Below, piece by piece: positions 1-10,893 of a stretch of DNA of 64,000 nt. Location of the stretch: NCBI GenBank assembly GCA_014529385.2, contig CM043963.1:77611412-77675411 (forward strand). Reading direction: 5' to 3'. The position numbers and the translations under genes are program-made. Positions within the stretch are counted from its first letter, which is position 1. Every line of letters starts with the position of its first letter. This DNA is from Adiantum capillus-veneris (taxonomy: Eukaryota; Streptophyta; Polypodiopsida; Polypodiales; Pteridaceae). Below the pieces are notes generated by a model. It did no database searches and was not told where the DNA came from. It saw nothing but the letters and a program-made list of their open reading frames with translations.

Positions 1-1441
1 CATGATAGTCAGCCAAAGTACAAAGCAAGGCTTGTTGCCAAGGGCTTTAAGCAAGAACAAGGCATTGACTTTGATGAAGTCTTCTCTCCGGTGGTCAAGA
101 TGACTACATTGAGATGCTTTCTTGCATTGGTTGCCATATTAGATTTGGTGTTGCACCAAATGGATGTCAAGACAGCGTTCTTGCATGGTGATTTAGATGT
201 GGAAATTTACATGCAGCAGCCAGAAGGGTTTGTTGAGAAAGGCAAGGAAGATTGGGTATGCCAGTTGTTAAAGAGTCTTTATGGCTTAAAACAATCACCG
301 AGGGCATGGTACCATAAATTCCACAAGTTTATGCTTTCTCAAGGCTACAAACGTAGTGAGTTCGATCACTGTCTATATACAAAGAAGGCTAAGGATGGCA
401 GTTGGCTGATCCTTATTTTGTATGTGGATTACATGTTGATTGCTGGCAAGCACTTGGAAGAAATTTCAGCTTTGAAGTCAAAGATGGCAAAATCGTTTTG
501 ACATGAAAGACATGGGTGAGGCAAGTCATATACTTGGTATGCGCATTGAGAGAGACAGATCAAAGAAGTTGATTTGGTTATCTCAAATAGAGTATATTGA
601 CAAGGTTTTGCAACATTTCAATATGGAGAAGGGAAAGGCATTGAGTGTTCCATTGCCACCATATGTGAAACTTAGCAAACAAGATTGTCCTGTGTCTGAG
701 GAAGAACATGCTGAAATGGATAAGATTCCATATGCGTCTGCAGTGGGTAGTTTGATGTATGCAATGATTGCTACTCGCCCAGACATTGCGTTTGCAGTGG
801 GAGTAGTAAGTCGATACATGTCAAACCCAGGCAAGAAACATTGGGAGGCAGTGAAATGAATATTGAGATACCTGAAAGCTACAAAGAGTATGCGTATATG
901 CTATGGGAGTCAGGAGCTAAGTGTAAAGGGTTTTACAGACTCAGATTATGCAGGTGACTTAGACAACCGAAGGTCTACGTCAGGGTATGTCTTTACATTG
1001 GCTGGTGGAGCAGTATCATGGCGTTCTAGATTACAAGATTGTGTTACTCAGTCTACTACAGAGGCTGAATATGTTGCAGCATCAGAGGCATGCAAAGAAT
1101 CAATTTGGCTTAATCGACTAGTAACAGATTTGGGAATCAAAGAAGAGATGCCCGTGTTATATTGTGATAGTCAAAGTGCTATACAATTGGCTCGCAATCC
1201 AGTTTATCACTCAAAGACAAAGCATGTGGATGTGAAGTATCATTTCATCAGGGAAATGCTCGAGGATAAGCAACTTCAGCTTGTCAAAGTTCACACCACA
1301 GAAAATCCTGCTGATCTACTTACAAAAGGACTTCCCTCAGAGAGCTTTGCGCATTTTCGCAAGCAGTTAGGTGTAGGATATTACATCACTTCTCTACATC
1401 TCTTGTATATTAGCTTGTATAGTAGCTTCTCTCACACTTAA
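1..1441 (+). pseudogene. Ty1/copia polyprotein 3' part: reverse transcriptase and RNase H (broken)
   Basis: This is the C-terminal part of a copia polyprotein that copies retrotransposon RNA to DNA. It enters from outside the window; base 1 is already in frame with the RT core (KARLVAKGFKQ, FSPVVKMTT, MDVKTAFLHG, LYGLKQSPRAWY). The catalytic box reads YVDY rather than YVDD, so one catalytic aspartate is lost. One extra T near 497-501 shifts the frame. An in-frame TGA at 857-859 then interrupts the RT/RNase H linker. The RNase H part follows, with DSDYAGD, the STTEAEY box and the terminal HTTENPADLLTKGLP block. It ends just before a polypurine tract and LTR. The family assignment is secure, and the copy is clearly dead. 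Confidence 0.93.
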
Positions 1442-1458
1442 AGTACCACATTGGACTT

Positions 1459-1470
1459 TAAGTGGGAGGT
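1459..1470 (+). other. Polypurine tract of the copia element
   Basis: A purine-rich run (aagtgggagg) lies directly before the TG that opens the LTR. This is where second-strand synthesis is primed in LTR elements. Its place after the RNase H stop fits. Confidence 0.75.
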
Positions 1471-1663
1471 TGTTGGGGTATAAAGCCCAATGTGGTCGCC
1501 CAGGTCAGTGGGCGGACCGTCAGGTATGTACACATTCTTTTGTAAAAACCTAATAAGAACTCACTATGCTCTACACATTACAGTAGAGCGAGTTCACCAT
1601 ATCGTCGTGCTCTTCTGCTCGCACTCTCTCTCGCGTCACACTTCCGCTCGTACTCCTTCAACG
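1471..1663 (+). repeat. 3' LTR of the copia element
   Basis: The LTR opens with TGTTG after the polypurine tract. The best right end is CAACG at 1659-1663, an imperfect complement of the start, giving about 193 bp. The partner 5' LTR lies outside the window, so the right end and the target duplication cannot be confirmed. Confidence 0.6.
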
Positions 1664-2784
1664 TTTTGAGATTTTCATAGTGACAACCCAAAAGGATTTA
1701 CAAGGGACTTAAAGAAAACATGCAATGGTAGATAGAAGAATGACAAAGTGTGTGTGTGTGTGTGTGGTGTGGTTGGGGTGGGGGGGGGGGGGGACTTACC
1801 TACCACGTGCACAAGAGTCACTCTTCAATCCTCTATCAAAGAGCTCGCGGCGGGAGAAAATGGCTCTCCGCGGCTTATTTAAAAATATTTTTTCATATTA
1901 CTGACGTCGCTTATGAGACATCAAATAGTTCGTAGACGTCACTAAGACATCACAAATTATCATCACTTAAGCGACGATGTTTGTGACGCTTGTAACACTA
2001 AGTTTAGTGATGATTTTATTAATTCGGTCAAGAAATTTTAAAGCGATCAGATAAGCGATGCTTGCTATATAGTCAAAACCACAAAAGGTTCCTTGTAGTG
2101 ACTAGTGCCCAAAATATGTCCTTAATGACTAATCCAATACAAATTATGCACAGTACAAACATAAGTGAATCTAAAGGACAATTAGTGGTACTTCATATTG
2201 TGATGTACTTCTATAAAGCGGAAAAGGCACATCCAGCAAAGCCTTTTGCAAGTTTAGGATTTCTTCAAACTCTTCCTTTTAGCATCATTTGACTTGACAC
2301 ACTAAAATTCAACAATTTTGCAGTTGATGGGGCCTAATTCTTTGAATAACTACCTAAATCATACCAATGCATGTGGATTTGCATTAGCATAAGTTAGGCA
2401 GTCCCTAATAAGATGGCACCCATTGTATAGCCATCATAGTGAAATAGGTAGCCACACACATGACCAAGACAATGTGTCGATCCAATGAGCTCTGTCCATC
2501 AGCTAGGGCATGGAGACAACCATATGTAAACATGGGAATCTACATACTCCATAAATGTTATCACCTGATGCTCAATTCAACTCTACTTAGCTACAAGCTC
2601 ATGAAAATAGCACATATGGCAAAGATGCCCTTCCTGGACCCTCTATACACAACCAAACACTCAGAGTATGATCTACAATGTACAAAGCATGCACACAAGT
2701 TCATACACATACTCAGGAGAGTATGCGCGCACACATGCAATAGGGAAATCGCTTCCCTTGAAACACACCTACAAATATGTCAAG

Positions 2785-2839
<55 letters not shown>

Positions 2840-3271
2840 AAAAAATCCTTTAATACCTCAGAAAATGACATATACACACAGGGTTTACAAGATTGAATAG
2901 TAACTGCAAACTAACGCTTGGAATAGTCTAGAAGATGCGGGAGTACAAGCTAGAACTAGGTTGACTCTTTGCAAAATTACAAAATTACAATCTCACCTAC
3001 AATGTCACTTGATGGTCTTGGGACTCATAAATGTATTACTTCAACATCAATAATCCACATTCACTCTAGGCCTTCACACATGTAATCCTCATCTTTCAAT
3101 AGCTACAAGCACATACGACACTCCATGTGCGGTAAGTGGAAGCAAAGTACTCATCTGTGAAGGGTTATGTTTTTTGATTAAGGTAGGAACCAAATAAAAA
3201 GAATCACTATTTTTCATCAAGAGGTTAGATACAATACATGCTAAGTAACACAAGAACAAGCTCAAACAATA
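1664..3271. other. Intergenic DNA with simple repeats
   Basis: No convincing gene. It holds a (TG)n run followed by 14 G at 1780-1793, and a (CT)n/(CA)n microsatellite at 2785-2836. Small open frames here are not supported by any motif. Confidence 0.6.
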
Positions 3272-3363
3272 TAGAAAACCTTGTAAATCTGTATGCAGTT
3301 TATAAAGAATGATAGGGTAGAAAACCTTGTAAATCTGTATGCAGTTTATAAAGAATGATAGGG
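3272..3363. repeat. 46 bp tandem duplication, two copies
   Basis: A 46 bp unit beginning tagaaaaccttgtaaatctg occurs twice in direct succession, nearly identical. Nothing suggests a function. Confidence 0.85.
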
Positions 3364-3612
3364 GGAAAACAAGCAACAAAAACCAACAATCACATACAAG
3401 GTCTTCACCTTCATAACCATAGAGTCCTTCATGCGTAATGCACATGGCAATGAGTGTTTTGAACAAAGAACAAGGTAATGCACATGGGTATTAGTGTTGT
3501 AGGAGTCATTACTATATAAAACACCATCAAGGAACAACGGCTCACAAGAAGATTTAGAATTTTTCTCATGAAGGAAAACAGAGTCTTTTCCAGCGTTTTT
3601 CATACAATGCAG

Positions 3613-3767
3613 AACATCATGAGCTTCTGTTCGAGAGGCACCGCATACCTAGCTAGGTACGATTGGAGGTAGGGGACCACCGCCCCCCCCACCGGGCCGA
3701 CGGTCCCTTGCCCCCAATCGTACCTAGCTAGGTATGCAGTGCCTCCCTCACAGAAGCTCATGATGTT
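3613..3767. mobile_element. 155 bp foldback (MITE-like) element
   Basis: The first 18 bases (aacatcatgagcttctgt) are repeated as an exact inverted copy at 3750-3767. The arms continue inward with pairing around the self-complementary tacctagctaggta, leaving only a GC-rich loop near 3670-3710. The whole unit would fold as one hairpin. No clear target duplication is visible, so the transposon family stays open. Confidence 0.7.
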
Positions 3768-4722
3768 GAGGTAAGTCACAGTGTGGGAATTATTGTGAGA
3801 ATTTGTCAAACTTCTTGTGGCTAGGAACATCAAGTCAAGTTGACAGCACAAATTGGCACAAAGAGCACACCAGAGCAAGATACATACCAAACGAGGATTT
3901 AGCCTTTTTTCTCATGTTCATTGGGAAAATTCTGGGCTAAAGCCCCTTCTTTCTCATTTCCATTGGACAATTCTGGGCTAAGGCCTTTCCGGACTGGCAT
4001 ATAAATTAATGATCTTAACTGCCAAGAAACAACTCCAATCTTCATCTCTAGGGCCATAATAGAAAGCACGCAAAGAGCTATGACGGTAGAGAGCAGGTGG
4101 AAAGTTGTCTAACCCTTTGCAAATGATTACATCACAAGTGTGAATATCAAGCAGAGTTTGATAGGATAGCAGATGGAATGCTCACGACAACATGCAATCA
4201 ATGTACGACAAGTTAGTATACGGAATCAGCCTGTGCAATCTCTGCAGGTGAGCTACTGTGCACATCAGCTCATTCTCTCTGTACCTGGCCCCCCTCCCAA
4301 CGATGGTTGACGACCGGGAAGGGTCACTCAGTGTCCTTTTCCCTCAGAAACCATGGCTCGTGGCCTCCCCGCCGCTTGCCATGAGTTCGCCAGTTTTCTG
4401 GGGAGAGGCTCAGTGTGGAAAGCCATTAATCACAATAATTTTTCATAGCCTACAAAAATCAAATTGCATTAAAGGCCAATCCACAATCCCTATGTACATC
4501 AGCTTTGCCCCAATAACATCATTATTTGTTGCTTTATCATAAGTCATCCAAAATTCTAATGAGCACCAGATTGCAAAAAACTAACAGTCTGTGAAGAGCA
4601 GACCTTTCGCACAGATTGATCATTGTTTGGGACCCCCCCTCTTCTGCTTTTGGAATGCTTGCTTCTATGTGTGCAAGAATTATCAACCAAAACTCAGTAC
4701 ATTAGGATCTGCGGCCGTCTGT
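3768..4722. other. Intergenic DNA downstream of the F-box gene
   Basis: No supported gene. At 3900-3981 a roughly 41 bp unit (core ttctgggctaa) is repeated twice imperfectly. The rest is the 3' flank of the minus-strand F-box-like gene. Confidence 0.5.
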
Positions 4723-6459
4723 TTAAAAGCCCGGCGAGATAGCGAAACATTGGTATGGTAATCTCGATCGAAGTGCACAGTAGTTCCGATCATCTTGATC
4801 AGCTTGTTGATGGTGCCGAAGCAAAGAGTCTTTCAAAGGAAGCTTCTCAATGACTTCCCAAAATTGGGTTTTTGTTTGGAATACGTACACCTTGGACAGC
4901 TTTGAATCAACGAAGTAAATTTCATTGCCAATGCCTGTGCAATCAACATTGCCCCTATCGAGCTTGTCAAAGAAATCGCCAAGATCGCTTTCTTTTGCAA
5001 CATTGTCCCTATCAAGCTCGTCAAAGGAATCACCAAGATCCCCTTCTAACTCTACATGTAAACTACTGAAGTCATTTGCCTCCCGTTCAACAAGATCACT
5101 TGTTTTCCATATCATTGCCCATTGATCTGCATTGGAGAAATTACTTGTCCTCGTCGTTAACTTCCACAATTTGATCCCCTCTTCTCCTTGTGCCTTTACT
5201 CGATAGTCTTGCGATCGGAGATAGAAGGGCACTGCTACACTTGAAGAGTCAAAGGACTTCCACTGAAAAGCACCCACAAAGAAAAGCTCTCCCTGGCATT
5301 CGACAAGAGAGGCATATGTGAAATGTGCAAGGCTGTATTGATCTTCATTGCACAAAGCTTGCCTGAAGGAGTTTGTCAATATTGCATTTTGCCGAACATT
5401 GAGCTCTTGCATCTGGATGGGCAAAGGTGCCTGGAATCCCCGCCACATCCCACACCTTGTATTGTATGCACATACAACAGGCACCACACTGTACTTGAGA
5501 CGATCATCCAAAAAGAAAATATCCTCTTTGCAACAAACTCCCTTTGACACCTTCATAGTAAGATGTACTAGAGGTCTCCCTGTTGTTTTCCAGCACTTAC
5601 TTAAGGAGTCGTACTCCAGTGTCTCTGTCGCTTTGGTCCTCTTCGCATTAAGCCTTACGACAACTACTTTGAAATGTGGCCGTCTAACAGGATTGCCATA
5701 GAAGTCTGAATGTAAGCCAACAACAGATATCTCTTCGATATAGGAAGATGGAGAGCACTCCCTTGTTGTGGAGCGGGATAAAGAGTGCTGCCTATGTGCA
5801 AAGCCGTCGGACAATGGCCAATTTGATGCTACTCCAGTTGTACTAGAATCTGAAATGGCTGTGGATTGCACATCCTTTTCATGTGCAACATCTTCAACAT
5901 CTGCATCTGCAAATTCTGATCCAGATATCATGCTCATCTCATCCTCATAGCTGTTGGAGGATGAAGAATTGTAGCTCTTAACATTATAGTCATCAGAAGA
6001 ACTTGTCTGCATGATGTCGTCGTCATCAGATGGTGGAGGGAGTTGTGGAAGACACCAAGGCCGCCACCGAGTGGAGAGCGGGTTAACAACAAAGATGTCA
6101 CCGGAGTCAATGCGGAAGCAAGCCAAGGAGGCAGAGGCAGCAATGTGTGTGACGAGAGGGGCTTCAGTATGGGCGCCCCTGGTGAGGAATTGAGGAGTCC
6201 CCAAGAGGCACGGCCTGTGACAAGTCGTGTCGAGAACTCGGGGAGGCGACTTGGGGGCAAAGGAGAGGATCCAATCGGAAGCGCGCAGAGAAGGTGCGTG
6301 CAAAGATCTGCAGAGCTGAAAGGCGATGCTGGAGTTCAAGGCCGGCAACGCCTCCCAAAACGGAAGGAGCACGGAGAAGGGCATAGAGGCGTACGGCTCT
6401 AGATCTTCCTCCAGAGTAAGAAGGAGCACGTTTTCTAGTAGCCCCTCAGGAAGCTCCAT
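4723..6459 (-). CDS. F-box/kelch-like protein, single exon, 578 residues
   Basis: This is the only long intact frame in the left half and probably a host gene. The start LPEGLLENVLLLT resembles the first helix of an F-box, the part that binds SKP1 in SCF ubiquitin ligases; the rest of the F-box is weak. Further on are beta-propeller-like strands of the kelch type: GDIFVVNPLSTRWRPW near residue 125, ETLEYDSLSKCWK near 290, GELFFVGAFQW near 400 and EIYFVDSKLSKVYVF near 520. An acidic, serine-rich stretch covers about 150-230. Near residues 470-505 a 16-17 residue unit (GDLGDSFDELDRDNV, then a near copy) is tandemly duplicated. By family it would choose substrates for ubiquitylation. The substrate is unknown. 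The ATG at 6457-6459 is chosen because it places the F-box-like helix first. Confidence 0.72.
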   Translation of the reverse strand: MELPEGLLENVLLLTLEEDLEPYASMPFSVLLPFWEALPALNSSIAFQLCRSLHAPSLRASDWILSFAPKSPPRVLDTTCHRPCLLGTPQFLTRGAHTEAPLVTHIAASASLACFRIDSGDIFVVNPLSTRWRPWCLPQLPPPSDDDDIMQTSSSDDYNVKSYNSSSSNSYEDEMSMISGSEFADADVEDVAHEKDVQSTAISDSSTTGVASNWPLSDGFAHRQHSLSRSTTRECSPSSYIEEISVVGLHSDFYGNPVRRPHFKVVVVRLNAKRTKATETLEYDSLSKCWKTTGRPLVHLTMKVSKGVCCKEDIFFLDDRLKYSVVPVVCAYNTRCGMWRGFQAPLPIQMQELNVRQNAILTNSFRQALCNEDQYSLAHFTYASLVECQGELFFVGAFQWKSFDSSSVAVPFYLRSQDYRVKAQGEEGIKLWKLTTRTSNFSNADQWAMIWKTSDLVEREANDFSSLHVELEGDLGDSFDELDRDNVAKESDLGDFFDKLDRGNVDCTGIGNEIYFVDSKLSKVYVFQTKTQFWEVIEKLPLKDSLLRHHQQADQDDRNYCALRSRLPYQCFAISPGF

Positions 6460-6560
6460 CGCTTGCGTTTCTAAATGCGATCTAATATTGTGACATCCTT
6501 CTCTAGTAGCCCCTCAGGAAGCTCCATCGCTTGCGTTTCTATTGATAAAATGCGATCTAA
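6434..6560 (-). repeat. Tandem duplication of the F-box gene start region
   Basis: A segment holding the start codon, the first codons and about 30 bp of upstream sequence appears twice, at 6434-6484 and 6502-6560, offset by 68 bp; the inner copy lacks 7 bp. The outer copy has its own ATG at 6525-6527 and encodes MELPEGLLE, then leaves the gene frame and stops at 6471. Confidence 0.9.
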
Positions 6561-6914
6561 GGCCTGTGTCACACACATCCGGACGCACGTGTGTGTGCTG
6601 CTGACTTGGGCCAATGAAAAGGTCCGCCAGGCCTTTTTCATGTCACACAAGGCGGTATCCACTGCAACTCGAAGCTGAGTTGGCGGTCCACCTCACGGGG
6701 GCCAGAACAAGGAGTTCGTCCGAGGGGTCAAGAATGCCCGTACCTCGCCCAAGCTTCTCAGCGTGCAATTGATTCGCGAAGAGGTTTGATAGCTCGTCTT
6801 GTCCGCTGGTACTGTGTGACAGGGGCTCCGGTAGAAGATGTTTCGCTCCCCCTTGATGTGCAACCCAAGCTCAGCCAGGTCACTTGTGTTCGTTGCCCTG
6901 GTGTGACAGCAGCC
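6561..6914. mobile_element. PIF/Harbinger-like MITE, copy A (354 bp)
   Basis: The termini are imperfect inverted repeats (left GGCCTGTGTCACAC, right end GTGTGACAGCAGCC) and are flanked on both sides by TAA (6558-6560 and 6915-6917). A 3 bp TWA target duplication is the hallmark of PIF/Harbinger and Tourist-type MITEs. It has no coding capacity and lies immediately upstream of the duplicated F-box start region. The termini match those of copy B. Confidence 0.7.
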
Positions 6915-7050
6915 TAATATTGCTGTCACAATTACCCCGTCAATTGGCTTTTCACACACGCCCACGAACATTCATAAAACCGTGAGCTGAAGGCATTGTC
7001 AACTCCACAACACGTCATTAGGGTTGAGGGGCCAGTAGCGGGACGTTTAA

Positions 7051-7372
7051 GGCCCCTGTCAGACATAGGCGGATGGACATAGCGAAAACTGAGTTGGAAC
7101 AACCAATATGGGCGCCATGGTCGAACTGTAGTCACATGCATTCGGTGGATGCACTCAGCAAAGCTGAGCTGGCTTGCCAACTCATGACCGTTGCTCAAGA
7201 ATGATGGGCGACCCCCCCGCACCGCCCTCCTCACGCCCAAAGCTGGAATCGCTTTGCTGATTGGCTGCGCAGGCTATGGATGCTGCATGTGTGTGACTTG
7301 CATCCCGGACTGCCCATCTACGCAAGAGGCAGCCAGCTCAGTCATGGCTGTCGGCCATGTGTGACAGGGGCC
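7051..7372. mobile_element. PIF/Harbinger-like MITE, copy B (322 bp)
   Basis: Inverted termini of about 40 bp start GGCCCCTGTCA on the left and end TGTGTGACAGGGGCC on the right. Similarity continues inward to an ACTGAG box on both arms. TAA flanks both ends (7048-7050, 7373-7375). It shares its ends with copy A, so the two belong to one family. Confidence 0.75.
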
Positions 7373-7375
7373 TAA

Positions 7376-7963
7376 CTAGTGCACGACAGATTTTCTCCCT
7401 CAGGGCTTTCAAAAGACATAGGTGATTCCGAAGCTATAGTCGCACAAAGCATTTGCGACACAATGCAAAAAGCGTGTGTCAAGACATTAGAGACGACAAG
7501 AGACCAATACAGGGACTCACGCAATCCAGGTTTGAACCATGGTTCCAACAAATGGCAAGGTCCCACATCAGCTCCCATAAGCGAACAATACAAGTGCCGC
7601 AGTGCTTCTTTTGGGGGGTGTTTAGTGTTATTATTGGCACCCATCTCGCTATCGACCCCTCTACCCTACTGGAGAATGTGGCAGTGGTGGCTAGCACCCA
7701 AGAATTCCCCCCCCCCCCCCCCATCAAAACATTGGAAAATATATTACAGGCAACAAAAAGAGTACAAAGACCAATTATAGGGATACAGGGGGGACATAGG
7801 GAACTTGGGTGGAGCGGATAGGGAGGGGAGAATATCTAGGGGAGGTGACTGGGATGAAGCCTGAAATAGAAAGGGAGGGGTGTATGGGAGGTACAAGGGA
7901 GACTGATACAAAGAAGCAGAGTGGTTATCCGACGGGGGCTTGGGCATGGGGAAGGCGGGGGAG
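7376..7963. other. Intergenic DNA with a C16 run
   Basis: No supported gene. A run of 16 C lies at 7707-7722. Overlapping open frames on both strands reflect proline/glycine-rich low complexity. Confidence 0.5.
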
Positions 7964-8560
7964 TTAAAGAAGGCTAAAGATGGCCTCTTGGATGTCCTCC
8001 ATGAGAGTGATCGACCGAATGACCAGTTGTGAGGCCTTCCTGGTTCTTTCAATATTCTTGTCCGCCATGTCGATGATTGTGGGTGGTTTAAGCTCTGCTA
8101 AGTTGGCTTGCTTTTGAGCGTCGCCCAAGGACTCGTAGTATGCACCAATGTCCCTCAGGATTAGATTCCGTACGTTGTATGTTGTAACTTCGGCATGTTT
8201 GGTTTGACCCACCTGTAGGTTAAAACCAGAGAATAAGCATTAAGATCTTGAAAGTGATAGGCGTGATCAAATAGAGCTTTATTTCTTTCTTTCCACATGA
8301 TCCATTTGAATTCTGCTCTTTTTCTATTCTAGCATGAAGAGGATTCTAATGGAATCCCCTAGAAGAACCTATTTCCAAGTGGGGGTGAACTTAAGCACCG
8401 AGACCAACGGGCGAGTGATGGTTTTCAAAAGAGGGCAGTTGAGAAAGATGGAGAAGAGTTTCAACTTCGAAATGGAATCTTGAGCAGACGCCATTTGAAA
8501 CACCAACTTGAAGGCTTTTATCACCTGTCCACACTGCTCTATGGAGGATTTAGCCACAAG
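7964..8560 (-). pseudogene. LINE (non-LTR) ORF2 C-terminal relic
   Basis: Three frames on the minus strand read in sequence like the end of a plant LINE polyprotein, the region after the reverse transcriptase. Visible pieces are LLGDSIR, the tryptophan-rich FKWIMWKERNK typical of that region, then ALFDHAYHF and a tail ending EDIQEAIFSLL. One missing base near 8280 and in-frame stops near 8369 and 8325 break it. No endonuclease or RT core remains and no poly(A) tail was identified. The assignment rests on motif resemblance only. Confidence 0.42.
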
Positions 8561-9179
8561 AGAATTTTAGGATGGATGGTGGGGTCCCATATTTTGGTGA
8601 ATTTGAAGGACCATTGTCTCCTATTCAGAGAGACCTTTCATCTTCGGTTGAGGATGGTGTGGAGGGAAGGGGAGATTAGGTGGACGGTGGGCTAGAGTGA
8701 ATCCGCCTACCCACCCAAACGCCTCGACTCGTGACAATGGGAAATTGCCACCGGGTGGAGGTGGTCACTACACCTCCATCTAGGCGGAGCCACCTATCAC
8801 TTCAGGGAGAGAAGCTCCATCCAAAGAGAAACTGGGGGCACCACCTAGCAGGTAGGCAGCTAGGACGCAACGAATCCACAACTAGTTGTCACACATAGGG
8901 AGGGTGTGACGGGCGGTGATCAAGCGAGACACTCAACATCATGCTTTTGATGGAAGTGGAGAGAACGCAACTAACCCACCACGAGAATCCACATCCTACA
9001 TGCTAGGGAGAGTAAGAAGAGGGAACGAGAGATAATGATACTCACAAAACATATGTCACACTCACAAATTCACCATCCCAACTCACGTAGAGGAGGCACG
9101 ATGATGTCCTGACGGTGGAATTAGCGACCTCGTGATAGCTGTGCCATCTGATGCATAACGAGATAATCACACGGCTAGC
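8561..9179. other. Intergenic DNA, nothing recognised
   Basis: No gene, RNA or clear repeat was recognised here. Confidence 0.4.
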
Positions 9180-9280
9180 AGGGTTTTCATTAATGTAATC
9201 ACGAACACGTGAACATGTTAATAACGTTGAGTGATCACACATGAAAAACACGTGATTACGTTAAATAATAATGTAACCCT
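9180..9280. mobile_element. Short foldback, probable MITE remnant (about 101 bp)
   Basis: The left end AGGGTTTTCATTA and the right end TAATGTAACCCT are imperfect inverted copies, and an inner inverted pair (gtaatcacg / cgtgattac) extends the stem. No target duplication was found. Confidence 0.45.
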
Positions 9281-10893
9281 CTTGGTAACCTACAAAAACA
9301 ACTTGGCCACTCTATATATAGTAAAAATTGTGCCATCTTTAGCATTTTAACGAGGCAAATCCATGGAAAGTGTATCCTACCGTCGGGTACAATTATTTCT
9401 CCTTGTAAGTTGACCTAAGGTTATAGAATCACATGTCCTATCTTTGGTCTGTTGAACATGATTCTTAATACGGTAACCACTTCTTGAAAAATTAAAATCC
9501 TACACCGAAGGCAAAGGTACAATGCCAAACAAATTGAATCTCTTAAGAGTCGTGCTCATTGCGAAGAAGCCATTGGTTCATAAAGGGATTGAAGTTGGTT
9601 TTAAAAGATGAACATATTTAAACAATGAGTCATTAGTCAATGGATGCCCTATATACTAGTGTACTTGGCATATAAAGATCCTTGTAGCTTTGTGTTTCAC
9701 ACCATCATAGGTTGTAATTGATGTATATTGTTTGTCACTGCACAATATGAGAGCTGCAATCTTTAATTGTGTTAAAATAGCTTTTATATATTCAATCCAA
9801 TGTTTATGGGGCTACAATCCTTGATTCGGTAAAAGTAGTCCTCAAGTATATAATTGTATTGAAGATTTTATAGTTTTGTTTTACACATAGTGTTAGATAG
9901 AGAGTGCATAGTGTATTGTGAAAGATTGTAGGTGCATGAGGTTGAAATCATACATAATTTTTACTTTTGTTTGTGTTTTGCAAATGATTATCATCGTTCC
10001 AATGTCTAAGTTGATTATTCTATGTTGCATGTGAAAATAAGCGAGCAAATAAAAAAACCCTAAACCACTATATATCAACAACATGTTATTTTTAAATCTG
10101 TCTTATTGTCTGCAAATCGCAAAGTGTGTAAAAGTAATCCTCAAGTGTGTAATTGCATTGAAAATTCATAGTTTTGTTTTATGCATAATGCCAGATAGAG
10201 AGTGCATTGCAAATCACACAATGTGTAAATTTGATTGCTTTCTTAATGAAGTTTTTAGTTTTAATATATATTAAAAAGTAGAGAATTGTCTTTATAATTG
10301 AATATGTAGTATAATTATCACTAGTCTTGTAATGGGCCACAAAAGTAACTCCTGCTTAGATTCTCGTATTTTCAGCATAACTTTTGCTTATGACATCAAA
10401 ACTTATTGAGCATCTTGATAGGATGTGTCTAAGGCTCTGATAGTCATATTTGAGTTAAAAATGCTATTTTTTTTTTCAAAAAGAGCCTTTTTGCGTAAAA
10501 TTATAATCTACTACTTAACTTGGGCAAGTAGTAAATGTTGTCAATCTTTTTGTAAGCAACATAGAAGTGTGATAGGCTTATTACATACCTCTTAAGGGAT
10601 TTTTCAAAGAAGTTTGAGTCTGTTTAAAAAAATTTGGTTTACCGTTGAGTCGATTTAGTAAAACTATATGCATTTCACCAAATGAGTTCTTACAAATGGC
10701 CATGAAAAGACAACTTCAACCCTTGATTTTTGTCAAGTCGTACTATATGTTGGGCATATTTCCGTGAGAAGATTTTTTTGTTTAGACATCTAAATAGATC
10801 TTGAATTAGTTTTTTTACAAAAGCCTCTTAGAGCCACAAAAGTGGCTATCTTTTTACAGGACTAGTGTTAGCCTTTAGCTATTAATGCAAGCA
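9281..10893. other. AT-rich intergenic DNA with a dispersed direct repeat
   Basis: No supported gene. A block of about 80 bp (core atagttttgtttta, then agatagagagtgcat) occurs at about 9830-9910 and again, diverged, at about 10128-10207. The stretch just before 10894 may include the end of the hAT element, but no terminal repeat was recognised. Confidence 0.5.

Noticed and set aside
6164-6402. Plus-strand frames over the F-box-like gene
   Set aside because: Overlapping shadows of the 578-codon minus-strand frame, without motifs.
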